NCBI GenBank assembly: GCA_947579665.1
Contig: OX388348.1
Location: 1,116,001-1,180,000 of the forward strand
Source of the DNA: Sympetrum striolatum
Taxonomy: Eukaryota > Arthropoda > Insecta > Odonata > Libellulidae
Direction: 5' to 3'
Length of the DNA stretch: 64,000 nt
Part shown: positions 1 through 14,650 of the stretch, piece after piece
How positions within the stretch are numbered: position 1 is the stretch's first letter
Layout of the letters: the number at the start of each line of letters is the position of its first letter
Position numbers and translations under genes: made by a program
The notes under the pieces: generated by a model
The model's input: the letters and a program-made list of their open reading frames with translations, nothing else
Database searches by the model: none
What the model was told of the DNA's origin: nothing

Positions 1-1721
1 CATTTCAACTAATTCTAATAAAAAAAACATCGGTTTCGAGTAATATATTTGATTAGAAATTTTAAACGGAATTGAGCATAGTTCTCAGAAAAACATGGAA
101 TCGTAGTTGTCGATTAACTTTTACGGGTTTAATATCCCACCTTTTCTTACTAAAAGTTTCTTCGGATCCAAACTGTCAAACTCAAACTCAGTAATTTTTT
201 AATGTTTTATTATATAATAATACATTTTAGGAATCACAGCACAGAAACACGGAGCTGAGGATACCTCATAAAGTAATCGAGATTAGTATAACTGAATAGG
301 TAAACGAATGTATACGAAAATAATATTAAATAATATTTAAAGTTTTAGTTAAAGCTTCTTTGATTGATTTAATTCGAAACGCACGGCAGTACAAGCTAAA
401 CTCTATCGAAACTTTAATATTTGTAAAAAGTAGCAAATTCCTGTGACAGGATGCCAGTGTGTGTATGTTGGATCAGTGTTTGTTTCTTATTTGGATTATT
501 CACCAATACAATATATTTCTACAAACAACAAAACAATTCAATCTTGAGGGTCTATCTACAGCATGACAGTTCAAAAAATCCGTGTATTTAAGTATGTTTT
601 GTGAGCATTTGAAACCTCATTTCGGCTGGAGAACTCACGAACATCTTTGGCATTGGTCGGATTTGACCTTCTTGAGAAATAAATGCGTTCAGGATCGGGA
701 CACCATTTCAGTCTTTCCACATTAAATTTTTGCGTTAGTTACATGGTCGACAGATCGACGACGAGGCGGAGTTTTATTTTCCTAGGCCCCGTAATGAATT
801 CGAGTTAATCGTGTACCTTCCGTCTCAAAATCGCATCAATCTCGTTTAAACCCTTTGTCCTTCGGCAAACACGTCCAAGCATTGCCAATGGCTGAACCGA
901 TCGATGGGAGTCACGTTTAAGTAATTTGAGATTTTCTGTGATTAAAGTGGAGCGCTGGAGAAAGGGAATTGGCCAATGAAATACAACCAATTTCGGAGAG
1001 GCAGAATTAACGAAAACTTTTGTTTGTACTAAATCTTGGCGAATTAAAAGTGAGCTCCCAATAACTTTATCTAAACTGGGATTTAAAATTAATGAAATGA
1101 GCAAACAGATATACAGAAAGTAACCAGTTAATGAAAATTTAAAACGAAAGGTGTTATTGAGAAAATTATACGTAAATAAGGGAATTTGTATCACATGCGA
1201 TGTATTGTTAACGCTGTTAAATAGATAATATTAACGGGAATTCATTATCTTTAAAGGATCAATATACTATAATTTACTATACGCGTCGTGAAAATCATAT
1301 TCTCATAGTTGCAAATTGTTATCCCATTCAACAATTACCGTAAAATGAATATATAGCATCTACGATATTTCGAATAGGAGAAAAGACTATTAATAACACT
1401 CAATGACTCAAGATGGTCGCCAACAAAGACGGCTATTGGAGATTTTTAACCTATAATAAATCTGCTGAGGCTCCAGGAAAATACGTCACATTTAAAATAT
1501 CTCTCGTTCAGGTAAAATTTTTATCACAGAAATTGTCAAGAATTCTTTCAAATAACATCTGTATTAAAGTAAAAAAATATCGAGAAATGTTGAGAAAAAT
1601 TTGCCCAGTTTTCTCCCGTTTTACTTATGGCAAATAGATATTTGAGATAGATGGGAAACTTATTTATACTTATTCAGCTTATTTATAAGACAAATATAAT
1701 GAGTCCTTCACCTTCCTTCCA
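1..1721. other. Gene-poor AT-rich sequence
   Basis: I see no gene I can support. A 129-codon open frame on the minus strand (805-1194) has a hydrophobic start and a basic tail and no clear domain; it is treated as a weak finding only. The rest is stop-rich in all frames. Confidence 0.5.
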
Positions 1722-1950
1722 TTCCGGTGGAGTAGTTAGCATGATAACGCTCCAACACCAAGGTTCCGGGTTCGAATCGGAAAAAACCGGCTAGCCGGGA
1801 TCATTCCCTGAACGGATTTTTTCGGTTAAAGAATGGATGTTTGTGTTTGTCTATTGCTGTGTGGTTTTCTACACGTTGGTGTTGTAACAATTCATTGTAA
1901 TTTTGTCAATATTGGCTGTTTATGAATCTAATGTGAATAGATAAAAAAAT
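1722..1950 (+). mobile_element. tRNA-derived SINE (family A)
   Basis: The head looks like a decayed tRNA gene. An A-box-like GTAGTTAGCATGATAACG is followed by a B box, GGTTCCGGGTTCGAATC, near 1761-1777, then an unrelated body with CCGGCTAGCCGG and an A-rich end near 1945. The layout of internal Pol III promoter, body and A-rich tail is that of a SINE. A related copy lies in reverse at 23770-23882 and a fragment at 35876-35935. The ends are approximate, and no clean target duplication was found. Confidence 0.6.
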
Positions 1951-4900
1951 ACCCTCGGAAAAGGTAATTTCGTCCGCTATTTATTTATTTTACTAAATAA
2001 CTTATAATAAAATAAGGTTAATCGCCATATTTCGTTCAGGATTGTATCGACTCAAACTCACACAAAAGATAAAACAATTGATACAACTCAACAAATGGAT
2101 AAACATTAGCACAAGGGACAAAAAGGAAGTAAGGAGAGAATGAAAGCAACATCCTTGCAAGCAAATCGTTATAATGTGTTTCTCAGTGGTCAGTTTGTTT
2201 GAGGCAATTCTAAAGAACAGACTTGGTTGATATATTTTTATACATTGTACATATATTATTTAGATAATAAAAGCACGTTTGACATAAGAAGAATATCGTT
2301 ACGCATCTCAGCTATTTTATGCTATTGCTTTTATTTTGCATTTTTATCGCTTTACATCATAATTCCAAGGAAATTATTCAGATTGAAGCAATTTACGATA
2401 GTCAAATCAGTTAAAGGTATATTGTTTGCCTCTGAACCTATTGCTCTTTATGTTATTTGAAAAATTGTGCAATTGCACTGTATCAAGTTCCTATAACATC
2501 TTAATATGAGCTACGAGATAAATGAATCGACATTTTAGGTTTAATGTTGATAGAATTTTTTTCTAATGCTAAAAATAAAAGCCGATATTATGAAAAATTA
2601 TAATTCATCTCACATTGATGACAAACATATTGTTAAATACTCGGAATTATAATTAATCGGTAGCAAAGTTAAATTTTAGAGGGAAGAATTAATTTTGAGA
2701 GATTTGGATTAAAACAGATTTAATTTGATTTTTTTCTGAAGATAAACCGTATTAAGGTGAAAGTAAGGTTTATAGAAAACACATTTCGTCCGAAACTATA
2801 TGAATTACCTTTTTTAGGAACAGAATTAAATACGGCGTAAGGATTAAAAATTTTCTCTTTCGTAGAAACAAACAAAGAGAACCCGCAAGCGCCAGACAAC
2901 TCCGACCCACGAAAAGAATCTAATAAACCCAACTCAGGCACCGAAATAAAAAAATCCGAATTTAAATTTCCTCTGGATCCTGCCGAAAGCAATGAAAAAC
3001 GATAACGGAGATGAAAGATGTAAACATGTGCGATGTTTATCTGCGACGTTCCGAAGAGGAGGATTAATATGCGTAAATTAACATCGACAATAAAGCGTCG
3101 CTTCCCAATTTACGAGCGGAAATTCGGTTGCAGGTATTCGGACATCGGAGGGTCATCCGATAAAACACTCATTAAAAGACGTCCTTTTTCTTCGCATTTT
3201 GCCGCGTAAATGACGATGGAATGCATAAGATAACTGGGTCGGCGGAAGTTTTCATTTTTGCGTCAAGGGAAATATCTTCATATGCTGAGCACTTTCTGGT
3301 GCATGACAGGAGGGGCCTTCGTCTTTATTTTGTCTGTTAGTCTTTCAGTTATAGTAGTTTTTAATGGATTAGGGTAGAATAAAAATTTGTATTTTTAGTC
3401 CATTTTCTCAAATTTCTCTTGTTGTCTCAGAGGTCGATTAAGTTGAAATAAAAAGCATCATGTGAGGATTTAGTCCTACTAAACTTATTAAGATAGTCTA
3501 ACCTACATTTTTCTCTTTTATCTTCAAATTATTCCCTTTCAGTGGGAAAGTTTTTTGTGTTGATAGGTTAGTTCATAGGAATAACTCGAGAACATTTTCT
3601 TCAGATTATAAGCTAGGAAAAAGTGAAATCTTTCTATCACCTTTTTTATTTACAAAAGTATCTTAGGATCGCTTACCAATTTATCATTGCAATATTTCAA
3701 AGAAAATTTCGTCATTGATAGTTCATTTCCGGATGTGACAATGAGTACATGCTCCGTTGGTTCTAATTTTCTATTCGGTTTCTATGGCTCATCGTTAGTG
3801 AAGAGAACTAATTAGGTCAGGCTATTTATAGCATCTATTTATTTGATTTTCCTCGAACTTTGCAATCAACCTATTAAGATGGACTCATAATATCGAATAC
3901 AACTTCCAATATCGTCAACTCTTTGAATTCATCGAGAGCTTTCGATTTTCTATTTATACGAATCGTTTGTATTATTTTACTTGTGTTATGCTTTTTATTA
4001 TTTTGCGTTCTGATTTGTACTTTGTTTTTGTACGAATGTTTTGCTTTTGTATGTGTATTTTGTTTTTAAAATTTATATTGGTATTTCTTATTTAGTATTT
4101 GTATTTATTTATTCATATATTACATCGCATGTAATTGGGAACTTCCTGTTTGCGATTTATTATTATTAACAATTCCCATCCGACAATTTGTTGGCTGTGT
4201 AGATTTATTTGGTTATAGTTTCATATTCAGTTCGCTCTTCCTTTGCTATTCGTTATATGGACTGGAAAGTTAGGAATGAAACTAGATAAGGTCTCTATCA
4301 TATAAGCATGAATTTCATGTTAAATATCTAAAAGAGGTTTCCCCACGTCGTGATTCCTATGACGGCTTAGATATATAATAATAATATATATAATAATAAT
4401 ACAAGATATAGCGGATAGAAAGTTTGCATTGATTAAAATGTACTTTGGATTTCATTTCTATGAATTCATTGAATATAATAACAAGAAAATATGTGATGCA
4501 GTATATCACTAATGATTAAATAACATTAAAATTAAATGTAGAGCGATCAGGAAATTAAATGCACATTATTTATATAACTTATCAAATTTCGTAATATTCT
4601 AAAATTTTTAATTATGAAAACTTTAATTTTGCGAATATTTTCCAAAAACATTTCATCATCTACGTTTTCATTTGTTTTCATGAAAACACCTCTGTGCGTT
4701 TTTAATCCGTCTTCTCGAATCAGTGTTCGTGAAATACAATTCCATTAGTGCCGCATTCGCGATGTCCCGCTGTCACTTAGTGTCGTTCCTCATTCAAAAC
4801 AGAACAACAGTGGCCGAATGAAGCATCGTTTCTGTGTTCCAAAAATGAACGCAATCTGAAATATTTCTCTTAGGGAGGATCCGAAATCTACTTCGGTCTG

Positions 4901-7900
4901 AGTTATAAAGTGCTCTGAATGTACCATCTTGTTTGTAATTAATATTAGTTACCCTTAATGGTTAGGTGTGAGAGAGGTCTCAATGGGTCTAACCTCGTCA
5001 AATAAAGAGTTTTTTATTAATATTATTATTATCTAATTTCATACACGTGTATGACCTTTCCTTTGGTGCTTCACAATGACTGGATTTTTTCAGTTGGCTT
5101 AGGATTAAATTAAATAGATATCAAGATTCGCTGAAGAATGTGTTATCTAAGGTATACCATACACTAAGAAAATAAATGTCGGATAGCATTGCGAATTATT
5201 AGTCACGACCAATGGGCAGAGGGGAAAGTTAATAAGCCAGTTTTACAAATTTTCGACGTTTAAGAATGAAGAAGAATATGGTGTTATGAAATATTAGACA
5301 AAATAAGGCATGGAAGTCCTCCCCAAAGATTTAAAGAAACTAAAGATCCTAATACTACAATAATATGCAAAATGGATAGGAAGAGAGAAAATATTAAAAG
5401 AAATGATTCTTGGGATGTAAGAAGTTAAAAGAGGAAAAGGCAGAAAACGGTAAATTCTGCCAATAAATGATACCGGAAAAAGAGAGTTATAAAAATATCA
5501 AGAGAGTATCAGAAAATGGAAGTAGTAATTGCTACTTTAATCACAGAACTTTCAAACTCAATCAAACACCAACGATGATGCATGTTTAGCGTGAAAAACA
5601 GTTACTAGCTGTCTACGTGAACACGGACTATGCATTGTTCCGTACAATCTCTAACTGATGGAAGGACCGATAGGTAATCCTCGGCCCTGGAAATAGTAAA
5701 TTAAGTGGTGAAATCTGATAAATAGACGTCAAATCCTTATCTTCATAACCTTTTAGGGGTTGTAGTAGTAGGGCGAGGAGAAATACTGATACCTAAATAA
5801 CGGTGTCAATTATAATATTCGTTTAGTAGTATAATTCAGTAGAATTATTAGCAGTATAATTCAGGTAGAACTATTTATTACTCCAAAAGCTTAAAATTCG
5901 CTAATAATATTGGAGATACGTGTATAGAAGTAATTGTGAAATATTGAAATATTAGAAAAAATACGAAGAAATATTATTTTAACGGAAAAGTCGCAATTAA
6001 ATGTCGCGAAATATTACAACGTAATTTTGCCTTAAAAATCAGGCTGATTTTTTTCTAATCATAACCACAAAAAGTCAATTCGAGTGAAATTCTCTCATAC
6101 GGAGATTATAAAATTGTCGAAGTTATTGGAAACGCAACCATCTTAAACACTAATGGAGTAGTGTAGCCTTCGCCGGTGACCGTGTCGTGGTCGTAGTAAT
6201 ATAATCGAGACAAATAACGCTGTTGAATCATCGAAGAATAATATAAATTGAAATAATTAAAGGTAAAGGAAATGTTTTGGAGTAATTTACTCGGAAGCTG
6301 CCGTTCGCTCCAGTTAATTAAAGTGGGTATCCTATGACTGTTGAAGCTAATTAGTCCGTAGAAGAGAATCCACGAATACGAGGATATTTTTGTGGGACAC
6401 AAATTATGGAGTTCGGATTCAATTGCCTCGCTTTCAAATTAAGGAAGAATTTCCCGTAATTTTGTTGCTAAAGATAAAGGGGACGTCATAGATGGATGTC
6501 AAAGAGAAAGAAAGAAGATTCTGTAGCACTTTTATTGAGACTTAGCTGCTCATCTCAGCTATTATTATCTTCGCTGCGAATGACGAATATTACTCGAGAA
6601 TTAGAAACGGTGAATTGAGCGAACGAAATTGCTTCGAAATCTGCGCGCGTACCTCCGGTGCGGAAGAAATTGCAGACTTCAAAGGACGAAAGAGCCATTT
6701 GATGTAGAGAGAGGTGAACCTTATGGGAGTGAGGGACTTTTGCAAATTCCCTCTGCACATATCCTGAATTTGGGTCACTGTCACCTTGCGCAGCTCCTGG
6801 TGCAACCGATGCCACAAAAGAGAACAGCACGCGGTAGTAAAACCTTTCTGTATGATAAAGAGAGAGATATTTTAGACTTCTTGGACGCAAGGAAGAGAAA
6901 AGACGGAACAAATTGTGTTCTTTCATGAATGCATAACGCACTTATCTTCTGAAAATACCTCCTACGAGCCAAAAGGAACGATTTTTCAAAATTTAATTCC
7001 TATAAAAACGATAAGATATGAGTTAGAGATAAGAAGATAAAAAATCAAGCGTAAATCGTGATTCGTCACCGAAATAGGGCATAATTTGTCAATCGATTAT
7101 TGTTTTTCTTTTAGTGCATTGTTCTCAAAATTCCGCGGAAGATTTCTTCGTGAAGTAACCTTGAAATGGTTCTAAACTACCATCCCTTCGTGTAGTATTT
7201 GAAACATTTACCAGTACTGCTTATAACTCGTCCATTCCTTAATATCAACTTAGGGGGCCCCTTTTAGATGCCACCCTGAATTTCCCCCTTGGAGATATTT
7301 TTTTCTGAAATTTGCAGTCGAATACTTGAAAATAAATATTTCGCTTCATGGTATAAAATATTTAAATTATCATCTCCAGAGATCTCCAGAGGTACCATTT
7401 ACAACAATGAGCATATAATGTACTTTATGTATGAATCGACAATATCAAATCTAACAGTATTTCTAATTAACAGGTAACCAAGGGGAACATTTCTTTATGA
7501 ATTCCCGAAACATTTCGTTATTAGGAATCAGAAACGATAATCCAGATCAGTGAAGCATATCAGTTACCATGGAATGAATGCGATGTAACTAAATGCGGAT
7601 GGACTTGAAAGAGGACTAATAAAGTGCAAAAGGAAAAACGTACTCGAAAAAAGTCTGTCGGGTCCGGGAATTGGGAAAATTCCCAATATAATTTTCAATT
7701 CCCTGGGTACACGCCCTTTTGTGCAAAGTTACCCTTTTCCTACTGATATAGGGATTCGTCATCAGGGGTAGAATCACCAAAAAAAGGAGTTTAAGAAACA
7801 AAGGTCGATATGCAGAATCCTACAACGACCCGTTCATTCGTGAATCGGATAAGAAGCCACGAGTTTTTTTCAGGAATCGTTAAGATGGATCAATGAGCCT

Positions 7901-10900
7901 TTTCTTGCTTCTCAATAGAATTAAAATCCTCGAAAGGGATAAACTTAGAGATAAATTAGCTCATAAATTCATAAGCAATATATATATATATAATAATATA
8001 ATACCCTGAGGTCGTAGCTACCATGTTGCAACTGAAGATCGGATTATGGGAGAGGGAAATAAGCTCTCCGACTAATGCGTCAACAATTCCTTATATTAAA
8101 GAGGAATACACGTCAGTAGAATCTTCGAAAAGTAGACTGACGGCCGCATGCTTACAATGGCACACGTTGGCTTCCGGTAGGTTACATAGGCAAATTTATT
8201 TATTCATTTCTACTTCTAGTTATTTCGCTGTTTTCATTTCATGATGCCCAATACAAATTGCAGAAATTTCACTTCAAACCATTAAAGGTCACTTGGAGGC
8301 TACTGGAGTAGATATATGATTAAGTTCTATATTTCTTACATTGTGAATTCATTGTTGTATTTTAAGGCTGAAAATACTATTTTGCATCTAATACATTCCC
8401 CTATCCAAGTACAACGTCATTAAAAATTTGATAACTTTTGACGATTAGACAAATATCGCATTAGAATACTTCCTGTTTTTAAAACGAAATGACGTCTCGC
8501 CTAATAATAAACCACGCCCACCATTTTTGCAGATCAGCTCTTGTAATGGTGAGATTTCCGACTTCTGCACGCGATAAAAGTCGCAAGATTCCCTTTCTCC
8601 GTCTGACACGCCGCTTAAAAGTAATGCGAGGGTTGAATTCTTAATTAACAATTTCCTCGGAAAGCTCAGTTTAGCCCAATTTTGGTTTTGGTGCTAAAAT
8701 CCAACAGTCACGCGATCCTTCAAATGAAAATTAAATTACATCCACTTTACTTTCACTTCTTAAGCTTCTATTATTTTCCTCCTGTCTTCTCCTTCCGTTG
8801 TGTACTACGAAGTGGATTTAGATAAAATTAATACAAATATAATGGTGCTCTATCAACTCTAATAGCCGTATATTTTATAATAAATTATCATATCGTGATG
8901 TGACCGATAAAGGTGCATGGTAATATTGCAAAGAATGCCTTAATTTATTACTAGGCGGGCCCGAAAAAGTCATTTATCATTAAATTATCTTTATTCTCGT
9001 TTTCATCGTGATGTCAGTTTTGTTTTCTCGATGACCCCGACATAATTCAAGAATGCTTGATGATGCTTTTCTCTAAAATGATTTTGCTCGGTACAAACAA
9101 ATTTATTTGCTTTAAGTCATAAGGTTTACACAATCCTATAAGCCATATACCATATCAATTTTTTGTATTAACCTTCACTTACGTTTTATTTGCAACTCAA
9201 ATGCGACCAACTTAACTGCTTGAGTTTTCTCCAAGGAATGTATAAGTATGGGACTTCACGCAAGGACTTCACGGTTTCTTTGATCATCGACGGTTAAATT
9301 TTTACATCTATTTTTTTTAATACTTCATTATTTGCCTATGTGATCTTCCTATTTTATAATATCGTAATAAAATCTTTACATGCTTTTTATTTGTAGAGGC
9401 TTAAGCGGAAGAGAGTATTTTTAAGATTAAAATAACCTTTTTAATGTAATATTTCATACCTTAGCATTGATTTTACTGAATGTAATAAAAATGATGATAC
9501 GTATTGAACTTATAAAAAAATGTAACATGCATTACTAAATTTAAAATTGAACATTATTTTAATATTTATAAATGATTATGATATTACTGTTAATATTGTT
9601 TTCTGCATTAACTCATTTATTTGACAACGTTTATGTAAAACAGCGATGATGAGAATTGGGAATTTCGTACTATTAATTAATGGAAATAGACCGTCCTCGC
9701 GTATTTTTTTCGATAAGGGAAATAACGAAGTATAAATGGAATATTACGCGATACAATTTTCCTTAAAGTATTTTTGAAAATTTCATTCAAAATACTGAAT
9801 AAAAAATGAAACAGTGTTAAAACCTCAAGTATGTACGTTAACAGCGAAAACAATTTTATGAAAAGTTGTGATTTATTCACGCTAAAGCCGCATACTGCCA
9901 TTCGGTGCAAAAATTTAAAATCAGGCATCTCGGAAGGGGATTAAAAGAGCCTCATCGGAGCTTAATTTATTCGTTATTTTTATTTTGTGGATTGTTTTGA
10001 CAGCTGATACGGTGTTCGCCTTCAACAATGAATAATTATGTACATCAAAATTTGAAAATTTAGTATGCTTAGCTTTGCTTTCTAACTTAAATACATCAAA
10101 CGGCTTCTTTCAGGGAACCTAAACTGGAGAGTGCAAAATGAATTCAAATTAAATGAAAGTTTTGCTTTTTAAATAGTTTCAATCAATTCAATCGAAACCT
10201 CTGCGACAAAGAAAATATTCCATACTATTATATTGAAGAATCACGAAACATAAAACAAATTGATAAATAATATTGTTTTTTCAAAATAGTTATAGGACGA
10301 CTAATGATTTTTGACTGATTAAAAAAGTTGTAATAATGGTAGCGTAGAACAATTCCAAAGGGTTTTGCAGTCCGTGTTTTCTATGTCAGAGGTACGCAAA
10401 ATGAAACATCAAGTTCATCGCTCGCAAATACGTCTCTTTGACATATTTCAACTATTTTTGGAACAATGTCACAGCGCTGTCACCGAGTGCACGGTAAACA
10501 GAGGACAATTATGGATTGAGATGCGGACGTGACGTCACGTGAAGAGCGACCGATCACAAAGTGACCACATCTGCTCCACCGTCATCGGCCGCACAAATGC
10601 TCGCAGATTGAACGTTACTCATTTGCGAAAAGGATCATTTGTTGACACGGGTAAACGTGCGTTATCGAGCATATATCGGGAAACAACGAGTATTTATTTG
10701 GTAAATATGCATCGTGCATTTTACTCTTCAAAAGCTGAAGTAAAATCAGTGCAAACATCCAAAAAATATGACATCGAATTAAATTTATTGAATCGTTAAT
10801 TATTGTGAGTTATGAAGCGAGACTGAGAAATGCAAAATCACAAATTTATTCTTTGTACACATTTACTTTTAATCATAAATTGAGGAGAAACAAAATAGAT

Positions 10901-10992
10901 GAGATTCTCTTCAACTGACAACAGAAATTCACCTATTAGCGCGAAATATTAAATTTAGTGCGTTATTTCAGGATTTTTTTCAGGAAATGTAT
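1951..10992. other. Gene-poor AT-rich sequence
   Basis: No gene or intact element is recognised. Small features seen: a possible retroelement 3' end with an AATAAAGAG and ATT-rich tail near 4900-5035; AT-rich simple repeats near 4370-4412 and 7979-7995; and a short direct repeat of AGTATAATTCAG-like units near 5826-5870. The many short open frames, such as those at 6555-6972 on both strands, overlap each other and show no domain signature. Confidence 0.45.
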
Positions 10993-11120
10993 ATACGAGG
11001 GTGGTCTGAAAAGTTTCCGACCCCAGATTCTTCTGACATCTTCAGAAAATTTTCAGAAATTTTCAGAAAACATGTCAAGAAATTTTGAAATGTCGGAAAC
11101 TTTTCAGACCACCCATGTAC
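10993..11120. mobile_element. Tc1/mariner-type MITE
   Basis: A 128-bp element with near-perfect inverted ends of about 28 bp. The left end (10993-11021) reads TACGAGGGTGGTCTGAAAAG and continues into TTTCCGAC; the right end (11091-11120) is its reverse complement with a few changes. TA lies at both edges, as expected for a mariner-type insertion. The centre holds short TTTTCAGAAA-like repeats and no coding potential. It is a non-autonomous element, and no transposase is present in the window. Confidence 0.65.
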
Positions 11121-14100
11121 ATCCTGCGATTCTAGTTTTAAAAGGCCTAGTTGAAAGTAGATGTAACGTTGGTAATTTATTAAGAATCAATTATTTTCTG
11201 TGCATCCAAGCAGAATAAATTTTTCACAGCGACGAAGTTACTTGTGGTGTGCCCTGAAGGCAACCTGAACTTATTCTTCGGATTTACTAATTTGCCCATT
11301 TTATTCAATTTTTTAAGTACTTATCAATGGATAAATCACTAACTCTGAATTCCATCTTTAGTATATACTACTCCCGCAAAGAAAAAGAGGGAAAAAGTAT
11401 CATAATCGTGCTGTGTTTTCCATTTACTCCATTTGAGATTATGGTTTCAAAGGGCGAGCTTCAGTGCTGCCATCTCGCTGCTGCGGACATTAAGGGCGTC
11501 AGCCGATTGTACAGTCAGCATAGGGGAGCTTCAGGGGCGTGCTCTAGAGATATTTCTTCCGAGATGTTTAACCCAAAAGATATTTCTTCATCTTCAATTA
11601 TCTTCAGGATAATTCTTCTACTAGATGTTTTTAAAAATGGTATTTCATGGATAATTCAGATTGGCTTCGGCGGTTATAGTATAATTCTGGTTTTGTATAT
11701 TTATTTATAAAGGATTAAACTAAATACATAGACAAGGACAATTGTACTGTATTATATTTTAAATAAAGATTGAGGTCCTTATCTGTCACACAGCATCTCT
11801 TTCAGAACACACCGCTCTTAAAAAATTGTTATTACGAAACAGTTTTTCATGCATAGCACTAAGAAATAAATCTTCCTCCTGAATAAATATACCAAGAGTG
11901 AAATATTTCACAATTGGTATTCTAAAAAGTAAATTTAAAAAATTACATTTCCAGGCATTCTACATTTCTTAATGTAATATAAACCACATATTATGGTTTA
12001 ATACAAGGTAACCTAGTTCCGAAATATCTTCTACTACAAATGTATTTTTATGGACGAAACAGAAATATGCCCCTACTTTTCAGAGAGCCGAGAATTTTCA
12101 ACAAAAAATTTTACATTCCATTCTTGGAGAGCTGGAAGCACGAAAATGTTTCTCTTTATATGAAAATAACTTATGGTAACTTCAAGTTTGGTGAATATTT
12201 TGCGAAACGGGGCACCTGGGCTATATTTATTATTCTTATTCGAGACAAAGTATCGACAGACATTGAGACAGCGAATGTCTTTGGTGAACAAAAAAAGTCC
12301 AGATTTTGGATATACCTTTCATATGGGCGATATCCCCCAAAATGGTGCAGTAAATCGGCTCAAATACTCTGAAATGAAAGTAGTTTAATCTCACTTTGAT
12401 AATGTTATTTATGAATGGCCTAACTTCGTGTACGACCCTAATGATGCATCAGTGTGAAACAATCAATAGGGCTCAATAGTATAACAGCGCTTTGAATTAT
12501 AAAATGTCACTACATTTGCTATTTAAAGATTCTGTAGCGACAAAAAAATGTTGGGTCCAACGTTTGTTCTGATGTTGCCATCAAAGTCTATGAACTCAAA
12601 TATCAGATCCTACACATTACCACACTCAAAGTTTTCTTGCTCTACTTCATGAAATTTCTTCCATAGGCACCTTAATTCTAAGATGGCTCTTTTGCGCATT
12701 CTCGACCATTTTCTGAAGAAATTAGCTCAACGATATCGATGTGTCTGTTTCTGACATTCAAGGCGTTCGCAAGCCAAAATTTCTCTGTTTCGGCTCGCCT
12801 CCAGATGGAGCGGTCGTCGACATTTTAATGGCAAAACGAAAAAGACTCGGGTAATACAAAAATGGCAACGGAGTTTGTTCATTTTTATGCTCCGGAAAGA
12901 AAAAGTGCAACCACTTCGAAAGAATTTCTGCATGCATCTGAGAAATTCCCTTGGGCTCAAACAGGATATCGGCAGTTTCACGTGCGATTAGAGCATAAAT
13001 GTGGATACGAATCCAGGTCGGAAATAACTGTTTTCAAGAACTTTGGTTCCATCATAAGTTTGAGAACTTCGACCGATTTCTTTTTTTTCGGTTATTACAA
13101 GATCTGCGTTCGGGTCACGCCATAATACTCTTTGAAGGCGGTTTCTCGAGCAATGGGAATGCTTTCTTCGAAACGATTGTCTGTCGAACGAAAGAAGAAA
13201 TGCAGACAAAGGAATTTGCATTGAAGTCTGGATAAAAGGCAGTTCTATAAAAACCGAGCAGTAATTGAAGGATCGGGATTGATTTTTTAATAATATTTTC
13301 GTTCTTTACGTGTGCAAGTATAGAATCACTCGTACTGTCACCGGACGTATCTTTCTTGCCTCTCAAAATAGAATTCAATTCATTCCTTGAATAAAATTGC
13401 CAGAATGGAATGAAAAGATGAACGGTTTAACCTATTTATCCTTATGTTAGATTTACTGAATACCCATTCTAAAAAAAACCAATACCCTTATAAATGAACT
13501 TCATAATGAACAAGTGGACAAATTATAGCAACCACACCCGCCAATTTTTCATGAAATCAACAAGACGTGAGGCACTAGAATAAAATAGATAATTTCGTTG
13601 GTGTGCCCTTAATTCCGTTTTGCATTAAGGATAAAGCGAGGGAAACGCGCGAGGCCAGTCAAAGAATGACCTCATCGAATGAGAGTTTCTACGAACGAAG
13701 CAACAATAATAATTTCCATTGAAGAAGAAGAGTGCCATTTCCCAAATTCTTTTTTCTAAAATCGTATCTCTTTGACATGTACTTTGAGTTGCTCTTCCTC
13801 TCACGCGAAATCAGAACCGAAGTTATTCATGAGCTTCTGTGAACTGCATTTTAGGAAAACGAGAATCAGCTGGACGAGGTATCACGGCATTCCAACCGTA
13901 ATGGAAAACTCACCTTCTGAATACGGGTCGTAGAAGAGGTTTTAGATAAAGAGAGAGATCTAATAGTCGATTTCAGATTTCCATGCAGCGTAATAAATAA
14001 AATATTTCCTTGGATCTCACTCCAAATTTTGTCTAACAGTTAGCAATTATACTTGACTTCTTGTATCACGAAATATAGACATGTGCACTGAATGCATTTG

Positions 14101-14495
14101 AATGCCATTCCCACAGATGTAATAGTATTCTCTTCGAGTCGTTTATTGCAGGTTACTTGGACATCGCCACTGGCAAATAGGGGGTTGTGGTGGAGACTAT
14201 CGTCAACGCGGCGGAAAAGCAATTGTAAGTGACTTTAGCTCTGTCCGAGAAACGCGAGGGTCAATGTTCACGATGCTTTCCTCAAAATACTTTCCCGCAA
14301 AAGCGTGCGATTGCAGAGGGAAGGAGCCCGCGGAGAAGGGCCTTCCCCCATCGCTTCAGAAAGGATAACCTCTTCTCAAGGGTTTCGTAACGGTTTGTCG
14401 CAGAAATGCAGATTCAAATAACGTACCGCACGAGAAAAGGCTACTGTTCTAATTTGTTCAATTGGCCTTGTAGGGTAAGTAAAAAAAATGCTGTG
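11121..14495. other. Gene-poor sequence
   Basis: No gene supported. Overlapping open frames near 12040-12390 and 12727-13378 occur on both strands at once, with no recognisable domain, which is what chance predicts. No tRNA or repeat array seen. Confidence 0.45.
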
Positions 14496-14650
14496 TACAG
14501 TGGGGGAAACAATTATCGCAACACCAGTTGGCGTGAGAGCGCGGATTACGTGGAAACTAACTGAAATCACTCTAACTCCGACAATTCGGCAACTCTGTAT
14601 AGAGGCAGTAAAACCGGCAATATTCAAAATCCTTACGAACGGGAAATAGA
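14496..14650 (+). mobile_element. Tc1-like transposon end (remnant)
   Basis: The stretch from 14496 starts TACAGTGGGGGAAACAATTA and continues TCGCAACAC. It is closely similar to the reverse complement of 22041-22069. Two independent copies starting with the same TACAGTGG motif after TA suggest the terminal repeat of one Tc1-like family. Only the end is recognisable; no transposase frame follows. The inner boundary is approximate. Confidence 0.45.

Noticed and set aside
6555..6972. Cluster of five overlapping short frames on both strands
   Set aside because: No frame has a domain, and the overlap on both strands is typical of chance in a GC-richer patch.
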